Positions 26,004 through 34,878 are shown, numbered from the stretch's first letter. The stretch: 64,000 nucleotides of DNA from Sphingomonadaceae bacterium (GCA_025359445.1 JANYGB010000064.1:1-64000); one strand, 5' to 3'. Numbers and translations: made by a program. Notes: generated from the letters alone by a model not told the origin.

Positions 26004-26638
26004 TGCGGCTGTACCAGTCAGTTGGGCCCAACCCACGCGTGGTGACAATGTACCTCGCCGAAAAGGGCGTCGCGGTCGAGCGGGTGTTCGTCGACATCAT
26101 CGCTGGTGAGAATCGCCAGCCAGGCTATCTCGCCAAAAATCCGGCCGGCGGCGTGCCGGGGCTCGAACTCGATGATGGCAGCGTGCTCGCCGAAAGCCTT
26201 GCGATCTGCGAATATCTTGAGGAACTGCATCCCCAGCCGCCATTGCTCGGCACCTCGGCTGAAGAACGCGCGCAAACCCGCAGCGCGCTCCGCACAATCG
26301 ATCAGGCCGTGGTAGTACCGATGACCAACGGCTTCCGCAGCGCCGAGGGTTTGCCGATGTTCGAGAGCCGCATGCTCTGCGTGCCCGAAGCGGCAGAGGG
26401 CAACAAAACCTATGCGCGCGACGGCTTGAGCGGGATCGATGCCCGGCTCGCCGGGCAAGAATGGGTCTGCGGAGACCAGTTTACCCTCGTCGACATCCTG
26501 CTTTACGCCTTCGTCGACTTCGGCGCGCAAGTCGGTCAGCCGATCCCCGATGGACTCAACCGTCTCAAAGCCTGGTCTGTTCGTGTCGCCGCGCGTCCGA
26601 GCGCCGCGATCTCCGCTGACCCCGCGAATGGAGTCTGA
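26003..26638 (+). CDS. Glutathione S-transferase family protein
   Basis: A 211-residue GST. The N-terminal thioredoxin-like domain has RLYQSVGPNPRVVTMYLAEK, the cis-proline segment NPAGGVPGLELDDGSVLAES and AICEYLEE. The C-terminal helical domain includes EWVCGDQFTLVDILLYAF. It could conjugate or isomerise an epoxide or an unsaturated intermediate; ring-opening and maleylacetoacetate-type isomerisation are common for catabolic GSTs in sphingomonads. It overlaps the SDR by one base and precedes E1alpha by 4 bp. Confidence 0.9.
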   Translation: MRLYQSVGPNPRVVTMYLAEKGVAVERVFVDIIAGENRQPGYLAKNPAGGVPGLELDDGSVLAESLAICEYLEELHPQPPLLGTSAEERAQTRSALRTIDQAVVVPMTNGFRSAEGLPMFESRMLCVPEAAEGNKTYARDGLSGIDARLAGQEWVCGDQFTLVDILLYAFVDFGAQVGQPIPDGLNRLKAWSVRVAARPSAAISADPANGV

Positions 26639-26642
26639 ACCA

Positions 26643-27623
26643 ATGGACCGTGAAAAACTGCTCGATATCTACACCCGGACCATGCGCGTGGCGCGCTCGG
26701 ACGAAAAATTCCGTTCGCTGCTGATGACAGGCAAGCTCGCAGTGCTGTATTACACGTATCGCGGGCAAGAACTCGCCTCGGCAGCGATGATGGCGGCGCT
26801 CGAACCGAGCGATTACCTGGTCACCACCTATCGCGGCCAGCACGACCAGATCGCCAAGGGTGTCCCGCTCGACCTGCTTTATGCCGAGATTGCCGGGCGC
26901 GCGACCGGCACTTGCAAAGGCAAGGGTGGACCGATGCACATCACCCATCCGGCCAGCGGCGTGATGGTCACCACCGGGGTGGTCGGATCGGGCCTGCCGA
27001 TCGCCAATGGCCTCGCGCTCGCTTCGCAGAACCGCGGGGACAAGCGCGTTACGGTGACCTGCTTCGGCGATGGCGCGACCAATATCGGCGCCTTTCACGA
27101 AGCAATGAACATGGCGCAGCTGTGGCAGTTGCCGGTGATCTTTTTTTGTCAGAACAACCGCTATGGCGAGCACACTGCCTTTGCCGATCACACCAAAGTG
27201 CAAAGCATCGCGCAGCGCGCCGAGGCTTACAACATGCGCGCCGTGACAGTGGACGGGAACGATGCCGAGGCAATGTATGCTGTTGCTAAGGAAGCGGTCG
27301 ACCGGGCCCGCGCAGGCGAGGGACCGACGCTGATCGAGGCGATGTGTTACCGTATGCTCGGGCATTTCTTCGGAGCCGATTTCTCCTACATGCCGCCCGA
27401 ACACCTTGCCGAAATGGCGGCCGCTGATCCGCTGCCACGGCTGCGCACCTTGATGCTTGAGCGCCAGTTCACCGAAGCCGAACTCGACGCTATCGTCGCA
27501 GATATCGACGCCGAGCTTGATGCCGCTGCCGAATTTGCCTTCGCCAGTCCTTTGCCCGGACCCGAAGAGCTGACGCTGGATGTCTTCGAAGAACCGGTGC
27601 TGGCTGGGGAGTACGGCTCATGA
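26643..27623 (+). CDS. 2-oxo acid (pyruvate/acetoin-type) dehydrogenase E1 component, alpha subunit
   Basis: A 326-residue heterotetrameric E1alpha. The thiamine diphosphate motif runs from GDGATNIGAFHEAMN (Gly142) to CQNN (171-172). KGKGGPMHI at about 92-100 is a family hallmark. The length and the GRATGTCKGKGG loop are closer to acetoin dehydrogenase AcoA than to animal E1alpha. The ATG at 26643 lies 4 bp after the GST stop. It overlaps E1beta as ATGA. It would decarboxylate a 2-oxo acid or cleave a 2-hydroxyketone and pass the acyl group to a lipoyl domain. Confidence 0.92.
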   Translation: MDREKLLDIYTRTMRVARSDEKFRSLLMTGKLAVLYYTYRGQELASAAMMAALEPSDYLVTTYRGQHDQIAKGVPLDLLYAEIAGRATGTCKGKGGPMHITHPASGVMVTTGVVGSGLPIANGLALASQNRGDKRVTVTCFGDGATNIGAFHEAMNMAQLWQLPVIFFCQNNRYGEHTAFADHTKVQSIAQRAEAYNMRAVTVDGNDAEAMYAVAKEAVDRARAGEGPTLIEAMCYRMLGHFFGADFSYMPPEHLAEMAAADPLPRLRTLMLERQFTEAELDAIVADIDAELDAAAEFAFASPLPGPEELTLDVFEEPVLAGEYGS

Positions 27624-28612
27624 GCGGCAAGATTTCGATGGTTCAGGCGCTCAATCGCGCGATTGATGAGGCGATGGCCGAAGACGAGGGCGTGATCCTG
27701 CTGGGCGAAGATGTTGCGGCCAAGCAAGGCGGCGGGGTGTTCAAAATTTCGTCAGGGCTGTCCGAAAAATACGGTGAGCACCGGATCCGGGCGACCCCGA
27801 TCTCGGAACAGGCGATCATGGGCGCCTGCGTCGGCGCGGCACTCGCCGGGTTCCGTCCGATTGCCGAGATCATGCTGATGAATTTCGTCACCGTGGCGAT
27901 GGACCAGATTGTCAATCACGCGGCGAAACTGCGGTTCATGTCGGGCGGGCAGACCAATGTGCCGCTGGTGATCCGCACCACCACCGGGGTTGGGGTCGGC
28001 TTCGGTGGGCAGCATTCGGATATGCTCGAAGCGTGGTTCGCGCATGTTCCAGGGCTCAAGATCGTCACACCGTCGAACGCCGCCGATGCCCAGGGGCTGA
28101 TGCGCGCGGCAATTGCCTGCAACGATCCGGTGATCTTTATCGAGAACATCCTGTGTTACGCGCAGCAATCCGACGATCCCGGGGCCGGGCATTTTGTCCC
28201 GCTGGGCAAAGCGGCGGTGCCGGTCGAAGGCAGCGACGTGTCTCTGATAACGTATGGCCGCACAGTGCTTGATGCGATTGCCGTGGCGGCTGAACTCAAG
28301 GATCAGGGGATATCGGTCGAAGTGATCGATCTGCGCACTATCGCGCCGTACGACGAAGCCGCCGTGCTCGCTTCGGTCCGCAAGACCGGCCGCGCGGTGG
28401 TGCTGCACGAGGCGGTCAAGGCCTATGGCACCGGCGCGGAGATTTCAGCGCGGATAACCGAGCGGGCGTTCAACGAACTCAAGGCGCCGGTCCAACGCGT
28501 CGGCGGGGCGTTCTCGCCGGTGCCGATGGCCAATGCACTGGAGCAGGCGTGGATTCCGACCAAGGACGGAATCAAGGCCGCGATCCACACCACGATGGAC
28601 TGGAAACGATAG
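27620..28612 (+). CDS. 2-oxo acid dehydrogenase E1 component, beta subunit
   Basis: A 330-residue E1beta. Motifs are LLGEDVAAKQGGGVFK, the cofactor Glu segment ATPISEQAIMGACVGAA, the cation-site region and HSDMLEAWFAHVPGLKIVTP. The C-terminal transketolase domain follows with ISVEVIDLRTIAPYD. It overlaps E1alpha by 4 bp and abuts the lipoyl gene without a gap, so all three are translated together. Confidence 0.93.
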   Translation: MSGKISMVQALNRAIDEAMAEDEGVILLGEDVAAKQGGGVFKISSGLSEKYGEHRIRATPISEQAIMGACVGAALAGFRPIAEIMLMNFVTVAMDQIVNHAAKLRFMSGGQTNVPLVIRTTTGVGVGFGGQHSDMLEAWFAHVPGLKIVTPSNAADAQGLMRAAIACNDPVIFIENILCYAQQSDDPGAGHFVPLGKAAVPVEGSDVSLITYGRTVLDAIAVAAELKDQGISVEVIDLRTIAPYDEAAVLASVRKTGRAVVLHEAVKAYGTGAEISARITERAFNELKAPVQRVGGAFSPVPMANALEQAWIPTKDGIKAAIHTTMDWKR

Positions 28613-28843
28613 ATGGCGACTGAGCTGCGCATCCCCAAAATCGGCATGTCGGCGGCCGAAATGACGCTGAGCGAATGGATGTTCGGCGACGGTGAGCAAG
28701 TCAGCGCGGGTGAAGTACTCTACACCGTCGAAACCGACAAGACGACAGTCGAGATCGAGGCCCAAACCAGTGGCACGCTGCGGGTCATCGGCACCGAGGG
28801 CGAACTATATCCGGTCGGGGCGCTGGTCGGGACGATCGACTAG
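28613..28843 (+). CDS. Free-standing lipoyl-domain protein
   Basis: This 76-residue protein is one complete lipoyl/biotinyl domain. IPKIGMSAAEM opens it, and the lipoylation hairpin ETDKTTVEIE carries Lys43. A normal E2 adds a subunit-binding domain and an acyltransferase core. Here a TAG stop follows the lipoyl domain, and the downstream frame shows no E2 sequence. It is translated directly after E1beta. It therefore works as a mobile acyl carrier for this E1 pair, with the transferase and E3 supplied from elsewhere or not used. Confidence 0.88.
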   Translation: MATELRIPKIGMSAAEMTLSEWMFGDGEQVSAGEVLYTVETDKTTVEIEAQTSGTLRVIGTEGELYPVGALVGTID

Positions 28844-28844
28844 G

Positions 28845-29013
28845 TCATCGCTGGCAGTGCAAACGGCCCGCAGTACCTTTCAGCCCGAAGATCCTGTCGG
28901 CGGTGGTATTGCCCGACTCCCAAGCGGTTTCGAGCACAACCTCGAACCCCATGAGATCGCGATAAAACGCACTCAGCCGGTCGAGATCAGGCGTGGTGCA
29001 GGCCGAGGATCAC
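28845..29013 (-). pseudogene. Truncated and frameshifted VOC (glyoxalase-fold) gene
   Basis: After the TIM-barrel stop a GTG (overlapping as GTGA) starts MILGLHHA, the normal VOC N-terminus. The frame then breaks near 28999, and the next frame continues TPDLDRLSAFYRDLMGFEVV, LETAWESGNTTADRIFGLKG and TAGRLHCQR before a TGA. Only about 55 of the usual 130-150 residues remain, ending right at the lipoyl gene stop. The rest is missing, probably cut by the joining of the two convergent units. I infer a decayed gene; a small surviving peptide cannot be excluded. Confidence 0.65.
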
Positions 29014-29828
29014 GCGGCTGCGGGCAGCAAAAGTCGGGTCAACCCCGCGCGGGTCGAGTGCAGCAGCGCGCGGGCGCGGTCAGCGGGATCGGGATAGGCT
29101 TCGCGCAGCGCTTTGGAGCGCAATTTGATGCTTAGCGGCAAGTCATGCGGCAACGCGCCGTGAATTGCACCAAGCGGCAAACCCCCGGCACAAATCGCCA
29201 AGCGCAGGTCAAGCGCCTCCTCAATGATCGCTGGCACATCATCGGGCGATGGGCCCTGGGCCTTTGCATCGCAGAACTGGGCGTAATGAAACCGGTCCGC
29301 AGCGATGGCGCGAAGCTCGTCTGGCAGCGCTCCGGTCCGAATAAAATGCAGCGGATCGATCAGCAGGCCGACTTGTTCGCAGCCCGGCTGATCGAGGATC
29401 GCGCAAGCGGCAGCCAGACTTCGCACTTCGGTAAATGCGGCAAACTCCAGCGAGATCCGGATCCCTGCTTGTGCTGCATGATCTGCCAAGCATCCAAGCT
29501 TGGCGGCAGTGGCCTGCGGATCAGGGTCAGAGCTTACCACCAGGACGTTGCGGGCACCGACTGCCACCCCGGCATCGATGATCCGGAAATGGTCGGGATC
29601 GTCAGCGCCTGGCTTGAGCCAGACGACTTCGACATCGAGCACGGCCACCCCGGCATCGTTGGTGCGAGAACGAACTTCGGCCGCAGTGGCAGCGGTCCAG
29701 GTTGCCGGATCGACCCAGATCCCGACCGCGGGCCAACCCGCCGCCACCGCCGCCGCCGCCGCCGCGGTTTGCTCGGGCGAAAACTCGGGCAGAACCCCCG
29801 AGGCGAGCGAGACCAGGGGGATCGTCAC
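29010..29828 (-). CDS. Sugar-phosphate isomerase/epimerase-like TIM-barrel protein
   Basis: The 272-residue protein has the xylose isomerase-like TIM-barrel pattern. GVAVLDVEVVWLKPG, NVLVVSSDPD, IRISLEFAAFTEV, VGLLIDPLHFIRTG and HYAQFCDAK mark successive barrel strands with metal-binding acids (Glu in SLEF, Asp in IDPLH, Asp in FCDAK). Members isomerise or epimerise sugars and inositol-type ketones. A run of Ala codons near residues 22-30 gives the triplet repeat noted separately. The stop overlaps the VOC remnant and the start overlaps the Rieske gene by 4 bp. Confidence 0.8.
   Translation of the reverse strand: MTIPLVSLASGVLPEFSPEQTAAAAAAVAAGWPAVGIWVDPATWTAATAAEVRSRTNDAGVAVLDVEVVWLKPGADDPDHFRIIDAGVAVGARNVLVVSSDPDPQATAAKLGCLADHAAQAGIRISLEFAAFTEVRSLAAACAILDQPGCEQVGLLIDPLHFIRTGALPDELRAIAADRFHYAQFCDAKAQGPSPDDVPAIIEEALDLRLAICAGGLPLGAIHGALPHDLPLSIKLRSKALREAYPDPADRARALLHSTRAGLTRLLLPAAA
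29738..29766. repeat. GCC/CCG triplet run inside the TIM-barrel gene
   Basis: About nine near-perfect CCG/GCC units encode an alanine run in the N-terminal helix of the protein at 29010-29828. Such runs can slip and change length by whole codons. It is probably neutral. Confidence 0.7.
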
Positions 29829-31252
29829 GCCGGTTTGGGAAGTTCGCCAGACAGATACTTTTCCATCGTTTGTGCAAATTGGCGGATGCGGCTTTCCTGG
29901 TAGTGGCCGAGTTCGATCTGCCGGTTGTGCGAGGCTTTCAGCCCTTCCTGCACATGTGGCAGGTTGCCCATGTCCTGATCGAACACTCCGGCGAGCGCGG
30001 TGCCGATCAGGTGGCTCGCGGCGGCGAATGGCTCGCCATCCGGGACAAGGAACATCGGTGCGGATTTGGGGGCCTTCTCACCCTTGGGCGTGCGCATCAG
30101 GATACGCACCTCCATCAAGCAGTGATCGGCATCGCCCCACGGCCGCCAGCGATAGAGGATGTTGGGCGCAAAGCCGCCCCACGGCGACCAGTTGGGGAAG
30201 ATGTTGTAGGTCAGATTGTCGAGCATCTCGCTGTCGGTTGCATCCGAGAAGTCGAGTCCGGTAGCGGCACCGAATGATTCGCGCCCCGCCGCAGCGAGAA
30301 CCTTGCGTGCGAGCCACGGATCGGCTGGATCGAAGCCGCGCAAATCTTCGTTTTCGGTGACCCCGCCTCGGCGCGAGCGGGCATCGCCGCTTCCGGTGAA
30401 CTCGGCCAGGGCCTTGAACACGTGGAACTGGTCTTTGCCCTTGAGGTGCGGCGAGAGTGCTGCCGAGGGCGTGATCGCACGGTTCATGTGATCGCCGTAA
30501 AGATCGTAGCGGGTGTTGGCGTCAGCGGTGAAGCCGAGGATCTGCGGGTGCGTGACGATAGAGTGCCACGCCTCCATGAAGGCTTCCGACGTCACCTTCC
30601 AGTTGGCCGGGATGACTTTCCCGACCCAGGCAGCGGTGTGGCATTCGTCAAGCCGCCAGTTGTCGTAATGCTCGACCCCGGGGCCGATCCATTCGCGAAA
30701 CGAGGGCAGGTCGAGATTCTCGGTGACGAGGATGAAGCCCTGCCAGCGTTCGACCTTGAGCTCGGGCAGCGCCATGTCGCGATCGGCAAGATGCTGGAAG
30801 TCCCACTCACAGGGGATTTCCTTGAGGCTGCCGTCGTTGTGCCAGGTGAAGCCATGGAACGGGCAGCGCAGCTGGAGCGAAGGCCCGCTTTCGGTGCGCA
30901 ACTTGCGGCCGCGATGAAGGCAGACGTTGTAGAACGCGCGAACCTCGCCGTTCGGCTGGCGGATCAGCAGGAAGCTCTTGTCGCCGATCTCGTAAACCAC
31001 GCTGTCGCCGGTGTCTGGCATATCCTCTTCGCGCGCGGCAAATTGCCAGACGTTGGGCCACATCAGCGCATCTTCGCGCGCCTTGTAGTCGGCGCTGGTG
31101 TAGCGCTCGGTCGATAGCGGCGCATCGCCGAGATCGGGTACCGATTCCATCAACAGATAATCGGGTGCGCGCCGGGTATCGGCGTGCAGCATATCGGTAT
31201 AGCTCGGCCCTGGGCAGCGGCCCGTTTCGAGTTTGGGATCGATATCGGCCAT
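29825..31252 (-). CDS. Rieske non-heme iron oxygenase, alpha subunit
   Basis: A 475-residue aromatic-ring-hydroxylating-type oxygenase. The Rieske Fe2S2 ligands are Cys111 and His113 (VCLHRG) and Cys130 and His133 (RCPFHG). The mononuclear iron site lies in SEAFMEAWHSIVTHPQ, with two histidines and an Asp further on. The protein is longer than a standard alpha subunit (about 400-450). No beta subunit, ferredoxin or reductase gene is near, so it may be a homotrimeric oxygenase served by remote redox partners. It overlaps the TIM-barrel gene by 4 bp and follows the second Rieske gene by 8 bp. Confidence 0.92.
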   Translation of the reverse strand: MADIDPKLETGRCPGPSYTDMLHADTRRAPDYLLMESVPDLGDAPLSTERYTSADYKAREDALMWPNVWQFAAREEDMPDTGDSVVYEIGDKSFLLIRQPNGEVRAFYNVCLHRGRKLRTESGPSLQLRCPFHGFTWHNDGSLKEIPCEWDFQHLADRDMALPELKVERWQGFILVTENLDLPSFREWIGPGVEHYDNWRLDECHTAAWVGKVIPANWKVTSEAFMEAWHSIVTHPQILGFTADANTRYDLYGDHMNRAITPSAALSPHLKGKDQFHVFKALAEFTGSGDARSRRGGVTENEDLRGFDPADPWLARKVLAAAGRESFGAATGLDFSDATDSEMLDNLTYNIFPNWSPWGGFAPNILYRWRPWGDADHCLMEVRILMRTPKGEKAPKSAPMFLVPDGEPFAAASHLIGTALAGVFDQDMGNLPHVQEGLKASHNRQIELGHYQESRIRQFAQTMEKYLSGELPKPA

Positions 31253-31260
31253 CAGCTTCC

Positions 31261-32475
31261 TCAGTCTAGCGGCATGCCGATTGCCTCGGCAATGTGGCGG
31301 TGGACCGCCTGAACCGCGTTTTCGTTAGCCCCCAGCACGACGTGATAGTCGTCGGGCGCGGTGAGCAGGTTGGCATAGCCGTTCGCGGCGACGCGGTAGT
31401 CCTCGGTCTGGACCACGGTCGCGGTTCCGTCATAGGCCATTTCGCACATGGCTTTTTGTTCGTCGCTCTCGACCCCGAACGGGGCGTAGACCGCGAAGTG
31501 GCAGCGCGTCTTGCCGACCCCGTCGGGAAACAACCGAAAGAGCTGGGTGAAGAACTTGCCCGGCTCGATCGAGCCGAAGAAGATTACCGTGTTGGGGAAC
31601 AGGTAGTGGACCCCGCCGTAATCGACCTGCGGCCATTCGCTCTCGGGCAGATCGGGCAGGGCGCCATAGCTCTTGTCGGGGAAGCCGACCCGGTGATGGC
31701 GGCCGAAGCGGTCGACCCGCGCGATATCGTTGTAATGGGTAATCCCGATCGTCGTGGCATGCAGCGCCGCGAAATGATAGCCTTCCGAATAAGTATCGAG
31801 CGCGAACTTCCAGTTGGATTCGGCGGTCAGGATGCCTTTTTTGACCGGTTCGGCGCGGTGCAGTTCGAGCGCCTCGAGCACCGGCGCCAGTTCGCCCAGA
31901 TGCGCCGCCGCATCGATCGGATCGCCCCCGCCGGCGCGCACAAAGATCAGCCCAAGGTGTTCCGCGCAGGGGACCTCGAGCAAATTGCGCGCACCAATAT
32001 CGCAGCCAGCGAAGCTTTCTTTGGACGGCTGGCCGACCAGTTTCCCGGCCGGATCGAAACTCCACGCATGGAACGGACAAACCAACCGCGGCAGATGCGT
32101 GCTGAACGGCTCGCCTTCTTCGATCAGCTTGGCTCCGCGGTGCGTGCACATATTGCGGAACGCGCGGACCTGGCCGTCCTTGCCGCGCATCACCAGCAGC
32201 GAGGGACCGGCGGCATCGAACACCAGCACGTCGCCCGGATTCGGAATGTCGCCCGAGAGCCCGGCCACCATTGGCTGGCCGAGGAACAGGTGTTCGCGCT
32301 CGGCGGCAAAACGTGTTTCGTCGGTGTAAACGCCCTTGTGCAGCGGCAAGGGGCCGGGCGCGGAGTCGGTGGTCTTTGCCGCAACCAGTTCGACCATTCG
32401 GCGCTGAGCATCGCGCGCCATTTCCTGGCGGCGCGCGGCAAAGTTCGTTGCCAAGCCGGGATCGCGGTCGCTCAT
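31261..32475 (-). CDS. Rieske non-heme iron oxygenase, alpha subunit (second copy type)
   Basis: A 404-residue Rieske oxygenase. Its cluster ligands are Cys100/His102 (MCTHRG) and Cys123/His126 (VCPFHAW), and the mononuclear iron site is in TYSEGYHFAALHATT. The start at 32475 is chosen because GTGAGG lies just upstream; in-frame codons at 32511 and 32547 are possible. It is clearly different from the 475-residue neighbour, so the two probably catalyse separate steps or form a mixed system. It heads the minus unit and is divergent from the VOC gene at 32568. Confidence 0.92.
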   Translation of the reverse strand: MSDRDPGLATNFAARRQEMARDAQRRMVELVAAKTTDSAPGPLPLHKGVYTDETRFAAEREHLFLGQPMVAGLSGDIPNPGDVLVFDAAGPSLLVMRGKDGQVRAFRNMCTHRGAKLIEEGEPFSTHLPRLVCPFHAWSFDPAGKLVGQPSKESFAGCDIGARNLLEVPCAEHLGLIFVRAGGGDPIDAAAHLGELAPVLEALELHRAEPVKKGILTAESNWKFALDTYSEGYHFAALHATTIGITHYNDIARVDRFGRHHRVGFPDKSYGALPDLPESEWPQVDYGGVHYLFPNTVIFFGSIEPGKFFTQLFRLFPDGVGKTRCHFAVYAPFGVESDEQKAMCEMAYDGTATVVQTEDYRVAANGYANLLTAPDDYHVVLGANENAVQAVHRHIAEAIGMPLD

Positions 32476-32567
32476 CGCCTCACAAAACTCCCAGTGTACT
32501 CCCGCCCTCATGATGCCACTCTGCGACCGCGAAGCAAGCTGGCGCATTCGATAGGAGGAAAAGTGGG

Positions 32568-33086
32568 ATGGGGCTTAATCAGATCGGACCGGTGATGCAG
32601 ATCGCGTTTGTGCCCGACGATTTCGACGCGGCACTCCACCATTGGACCAAGGTCATGGGGGTCGGCCCGTTCTTCCTGCTGGAAAATATCCAGCTCGAAG
32701 ACAGCCGCTATCTCGGCGCCCCCAATGAATGCGTTTTTTCGATCGCGCTGGCTTACTGGGGCGACTTGCAAGTCGAGTTGATCCGGCAACAGAACGACGC
32801 GCCAAGCATCTATCGCGGCGTCGCGGGGCAGGGCCTGCACCACACGTGTCTCCTTACCAACGACATTGTCGCGGCCCGATCGATCGCCGAAGCCGCTGGG
32901 GCGAACTTGCTTGTCGAAGGCAAAGTCGGTGCGGATGGCGCGGTGATCTACGTCGATACCGGCGGCGGCCCGGGCACCATTGTCGAGATTTTGCAACCGG
33001 CGAGCGGCATGCTCGACTTGTTCGCGATGATCCGCGAAGCATCGCGGGGCTGGGATGGCAGCGAACCGCTCAGGCGGCTGGGCTAG
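32568..33086 (+). CDS. VOC-family (glyoxalase/bleomycin resistance/dioxygenase fold) protein
   Basis: A 172-residue VOC protein. IGPVMQIAFVPDDFDAALHH, GQGLHHTCLLTNDIVAAR and GPGTIVEILQP give the paired beta-alpha-beta modules and metal positions (His in LHHTC, Glu in VEIL). Members of this Glyoxalase_4-like type include epimerases, lyases and dioxygenases. It starts a plus unit with an SDR, and GGAGG precedes its ATG. It is a full-length counterpart to the VOC remnant at 28845. Confidence 0.85.
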   Translation: MGLNQIGPVMQIAFVPDDFDAALHHWTKVMGVGPFFLLENIQLEDSRYLGAPNECVFSIALAYWGDLQVELIRQQNDAPSIYRGVAGQGLHHTCLLTNDIVAARSIAEAAGANLLVEGKVGADGAVIYVDTGGGPGTIVEILQPASGMLDLFAMIREASRGWDGSEPLRRLG

Positions 33087-33101
33087 GATGAGGGAAAAGC
33101 A

Positions 33102-33842
33102 ATGCGATTGAGCGGAAAGACCGCGCTGGTAACCGGCGCAGCCTCGGGATTGGGCGAAGCGATCGTGCGGCGCTATGTCGCCGAAGGTGCCAGCGTGATC
33201 GTGGCGGATATCGACGTGCCTGGCGGTCAGGCGGTGGCGCAGTCCCTGGGCCAGGCGGCGAGTTTCGTGAAGCTCGATGTCTCGCATGCGGCGGATTGGG
33301 ACGCGGCGCTGGCGCTGACCGAACGGCTCGACATTCTGGTCAACAACGCCGGGATCACCACTCACGGTTCGATCGAGGACGTCACGCTTGAGCAATTCCG
33401 CCACGAATTCGAAGTCGATGTGATCGGAGTGTTTCTGGGCTGCAAGGCCGGGGTCACCAAGATGAAGGAACGCGGCGGCTCGATCATCAACATGTCGTCG
33501 CTGTGCGGGGTGCGCGCGCAAGGCGATCTGCTGGCCTACAATGGGGCCAAGGCTGCGGTCACCCACATGACCAAGTCGGTCGCGCTGCACTGCGCCACCA
33601 AAGCCTATGGCATCCGCTGCAATTCGGTCCACCCCGGGGTGATCCGCACCGCGATCCTCGACAAGGTGCTGGCCCAGGTGCCCAATCCCGAAGAAGTTTA
33701 CGCGGGCTGGGTTTCAACCCACCCGATCGGCCGGATCGGCACGCCCGACGAAATCGCGGCGGTTGCGGTTTATCTGGGTAGCGACGAATCGGGGTTCACC
33801 ACCGGCGCCGAATTCCGCATCGACGGGGGTGCGTCACTCTAG
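33102..33842 (+). CDS. SDR-family oxidoreductase
   Basis: A 246-residue classical SDR with TGAASGLG near residue 12, NNAG near 82, a catalytic Ser in NMSSLCG, AYNGAK 13 residues later, and FRIDGGASL at the end. All catalytic residues are intact. It resembles 3alpha/20beta-hydroxysteroid dehydrogenase-type and cyclohexanol dehydrogenase-type SDRs. It follows the VOC gene by 15 bp. Confidence 0.9.
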   Translation: MRLSGKTALVTGAASGLGEAIVRRYVAEGASVIVADIDVPGGQAVAQSLGQAASFVKLDVSHAADWDAALALTERLDILVNNAGITTHGSIEDVTLEQFRHEFEVDVIGVFLGCKAGVTKMKERGGSIINMSSLCGVRAQGDLLAYNGAKAAVTHMTKSVALHCATKAYGIRCNSVHPGVIRTAILDKVLAQVPNPEEVYAGWVSTHPIGRIGTPDEIAAVAVYLGSDESGFTTGAEFRIDGGASL

Positions 33843-33900
33843 TTCGGGCTTGCCAGCGGGCGGCGAAGCACGGCAGGATGCCAGACCAAGGAGCATGCCC

Positions 33901-34878
33901 ATGAAAGCCATTCGCGCCGAATTCACCCGCACCGGCGGTCCCGAAGTCATCGAGATGCGCGAGGTTACGGTGCCCGCGCCCGGGCCCGGCGAGGTCACGG
34001 TGGTCCAGTCGGCGGTCGGGCTCAACTACATCGACACCTATCACCGCGGCGGCGTCTACCCGGTGAAACTGCCGAGCGGGCTTGGGCTCGAAGCCGCCGG
34101 GACGATTGCGGCGCTGGGCGATGGGGTAAGCGGCCTCAAGGAAGGCGACCGCGTTGCCACCTTCGGCCCGGCGCTGGGGGCCTATGCGCGCGCGCGCAAT
34201 GTTCCAGCTGCTAGCCTGTTTGTGCTGCCCGCCAACATCGACGAGCGCACCGCTGCGGCCGCGCTGCTCAAGGCGGCGACCACCGAAGCGCTGGTCGAAC
34301 GCTGCGCCAAGGTGCAGGCGGGATGGCCGGTGCTGGTCCATGCCGCAGCCGGCGGGGTCGGGCTGCTACTGGTCCAGTGGCTCAAGCACAAAGGCGCGAT
34401 GGTGATTGGCACGGTCAGCACCGCCGCGAAGGCCGATGCCGCGCGCGGCGCTGGGGCCGATCATGTGATCCGCTACGATCACGAGCCGGTCGCACCCACG
34501 GTGCGCGAACTGACCGGGGGTGAGGGGGTGCAGGTGGTGTTCGACGGGGTCGGCATGGCGACCTGGGAGGCGAGCCTCGATTCGGCTGCGCGGCGCGGGC
34601 TGATCGTCAGCTACGGCAATGCGGACGCGCCGGTGACCGGGATCGGGCTGGGCGTGCTCGCCGCCAATGGCTCGCTGTTCTGCACCCGCCCGACGCTGTT
34701 CGATTACTACGCCAAGCCGGCCGAACGCGCGGCAGGCGCAGCGCTGGTGTGGGACATGATCGGCTCGGGCAAGATCGCGGTGACGGTCGGACAGACCTGG
34801 CCGCTGGCGCAGGCCGCCGACGCTCACCGTGCGCTCGAAGCGCGCGAGACCACCGGATCGACGCTACTTATTCCCTAG
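33901..34878 (+). CDS. Quinone oxidoreductase-like MDR protein
   Basis: A 325-residue zeta-crystallin-type NADPH:quinone reductase. The N-terminus is MKAIRAEFTRTGGPEVI, the substrate region has VGLNYIDTYHRGG, and the nucleotide loop is HAAAGGVGLLLVQWLKHKG. No zinc ligands are seen. The ATG at 33901 is chosen over 33895 because AAGGAG at 33888-33893 lies 7 bp before it. Its 3' end overlaps the convergent CoA-transferase by 15 bp. It may remove toxic quinones or enones formed by the oxygenases. Confidence 0.9.
   Translation: MKAIRAEFTRTGGPEVIEMREVTVPAPGPGEVTVVQSAVGLNYIDTYHRGGVYPVKLPSGLGLEAAGTIAALGDGVSGLKEGDRVATFGPALGAYARARNVPAASLFVLPANIDERTAAAALLKAATTEALVERCAKVQAGWPVLVHAAAGGVGLLLVQWLKHKGAMVIGTVSTAAKADAARGAGADHVIRYDHEPVAPTVRELTGGEGVQVVFDGVGMATWEASLDSAARRGLIVSYGNADAPVTGIGLGVLAANGSLFCTRPTLFDYYAKPAERAAGAALVWDMIGSGKIAVTVGQTWPLAQAADAHRALEARETTGSTLLIP

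Noticed and set aside
28613..28843. Lipoyl gene as a truncated E2
   Set aside because: The frame past the TAG stop shows no subunit-binding or acyltransferase sequence, so it is a genuine single-domain protein.
31294..32595. 433-residue plus-strand ORF opposite the second Rieske gene
   Set aside because: Antisense shadow; the minus frame keeps all Rieske and iron ligands.
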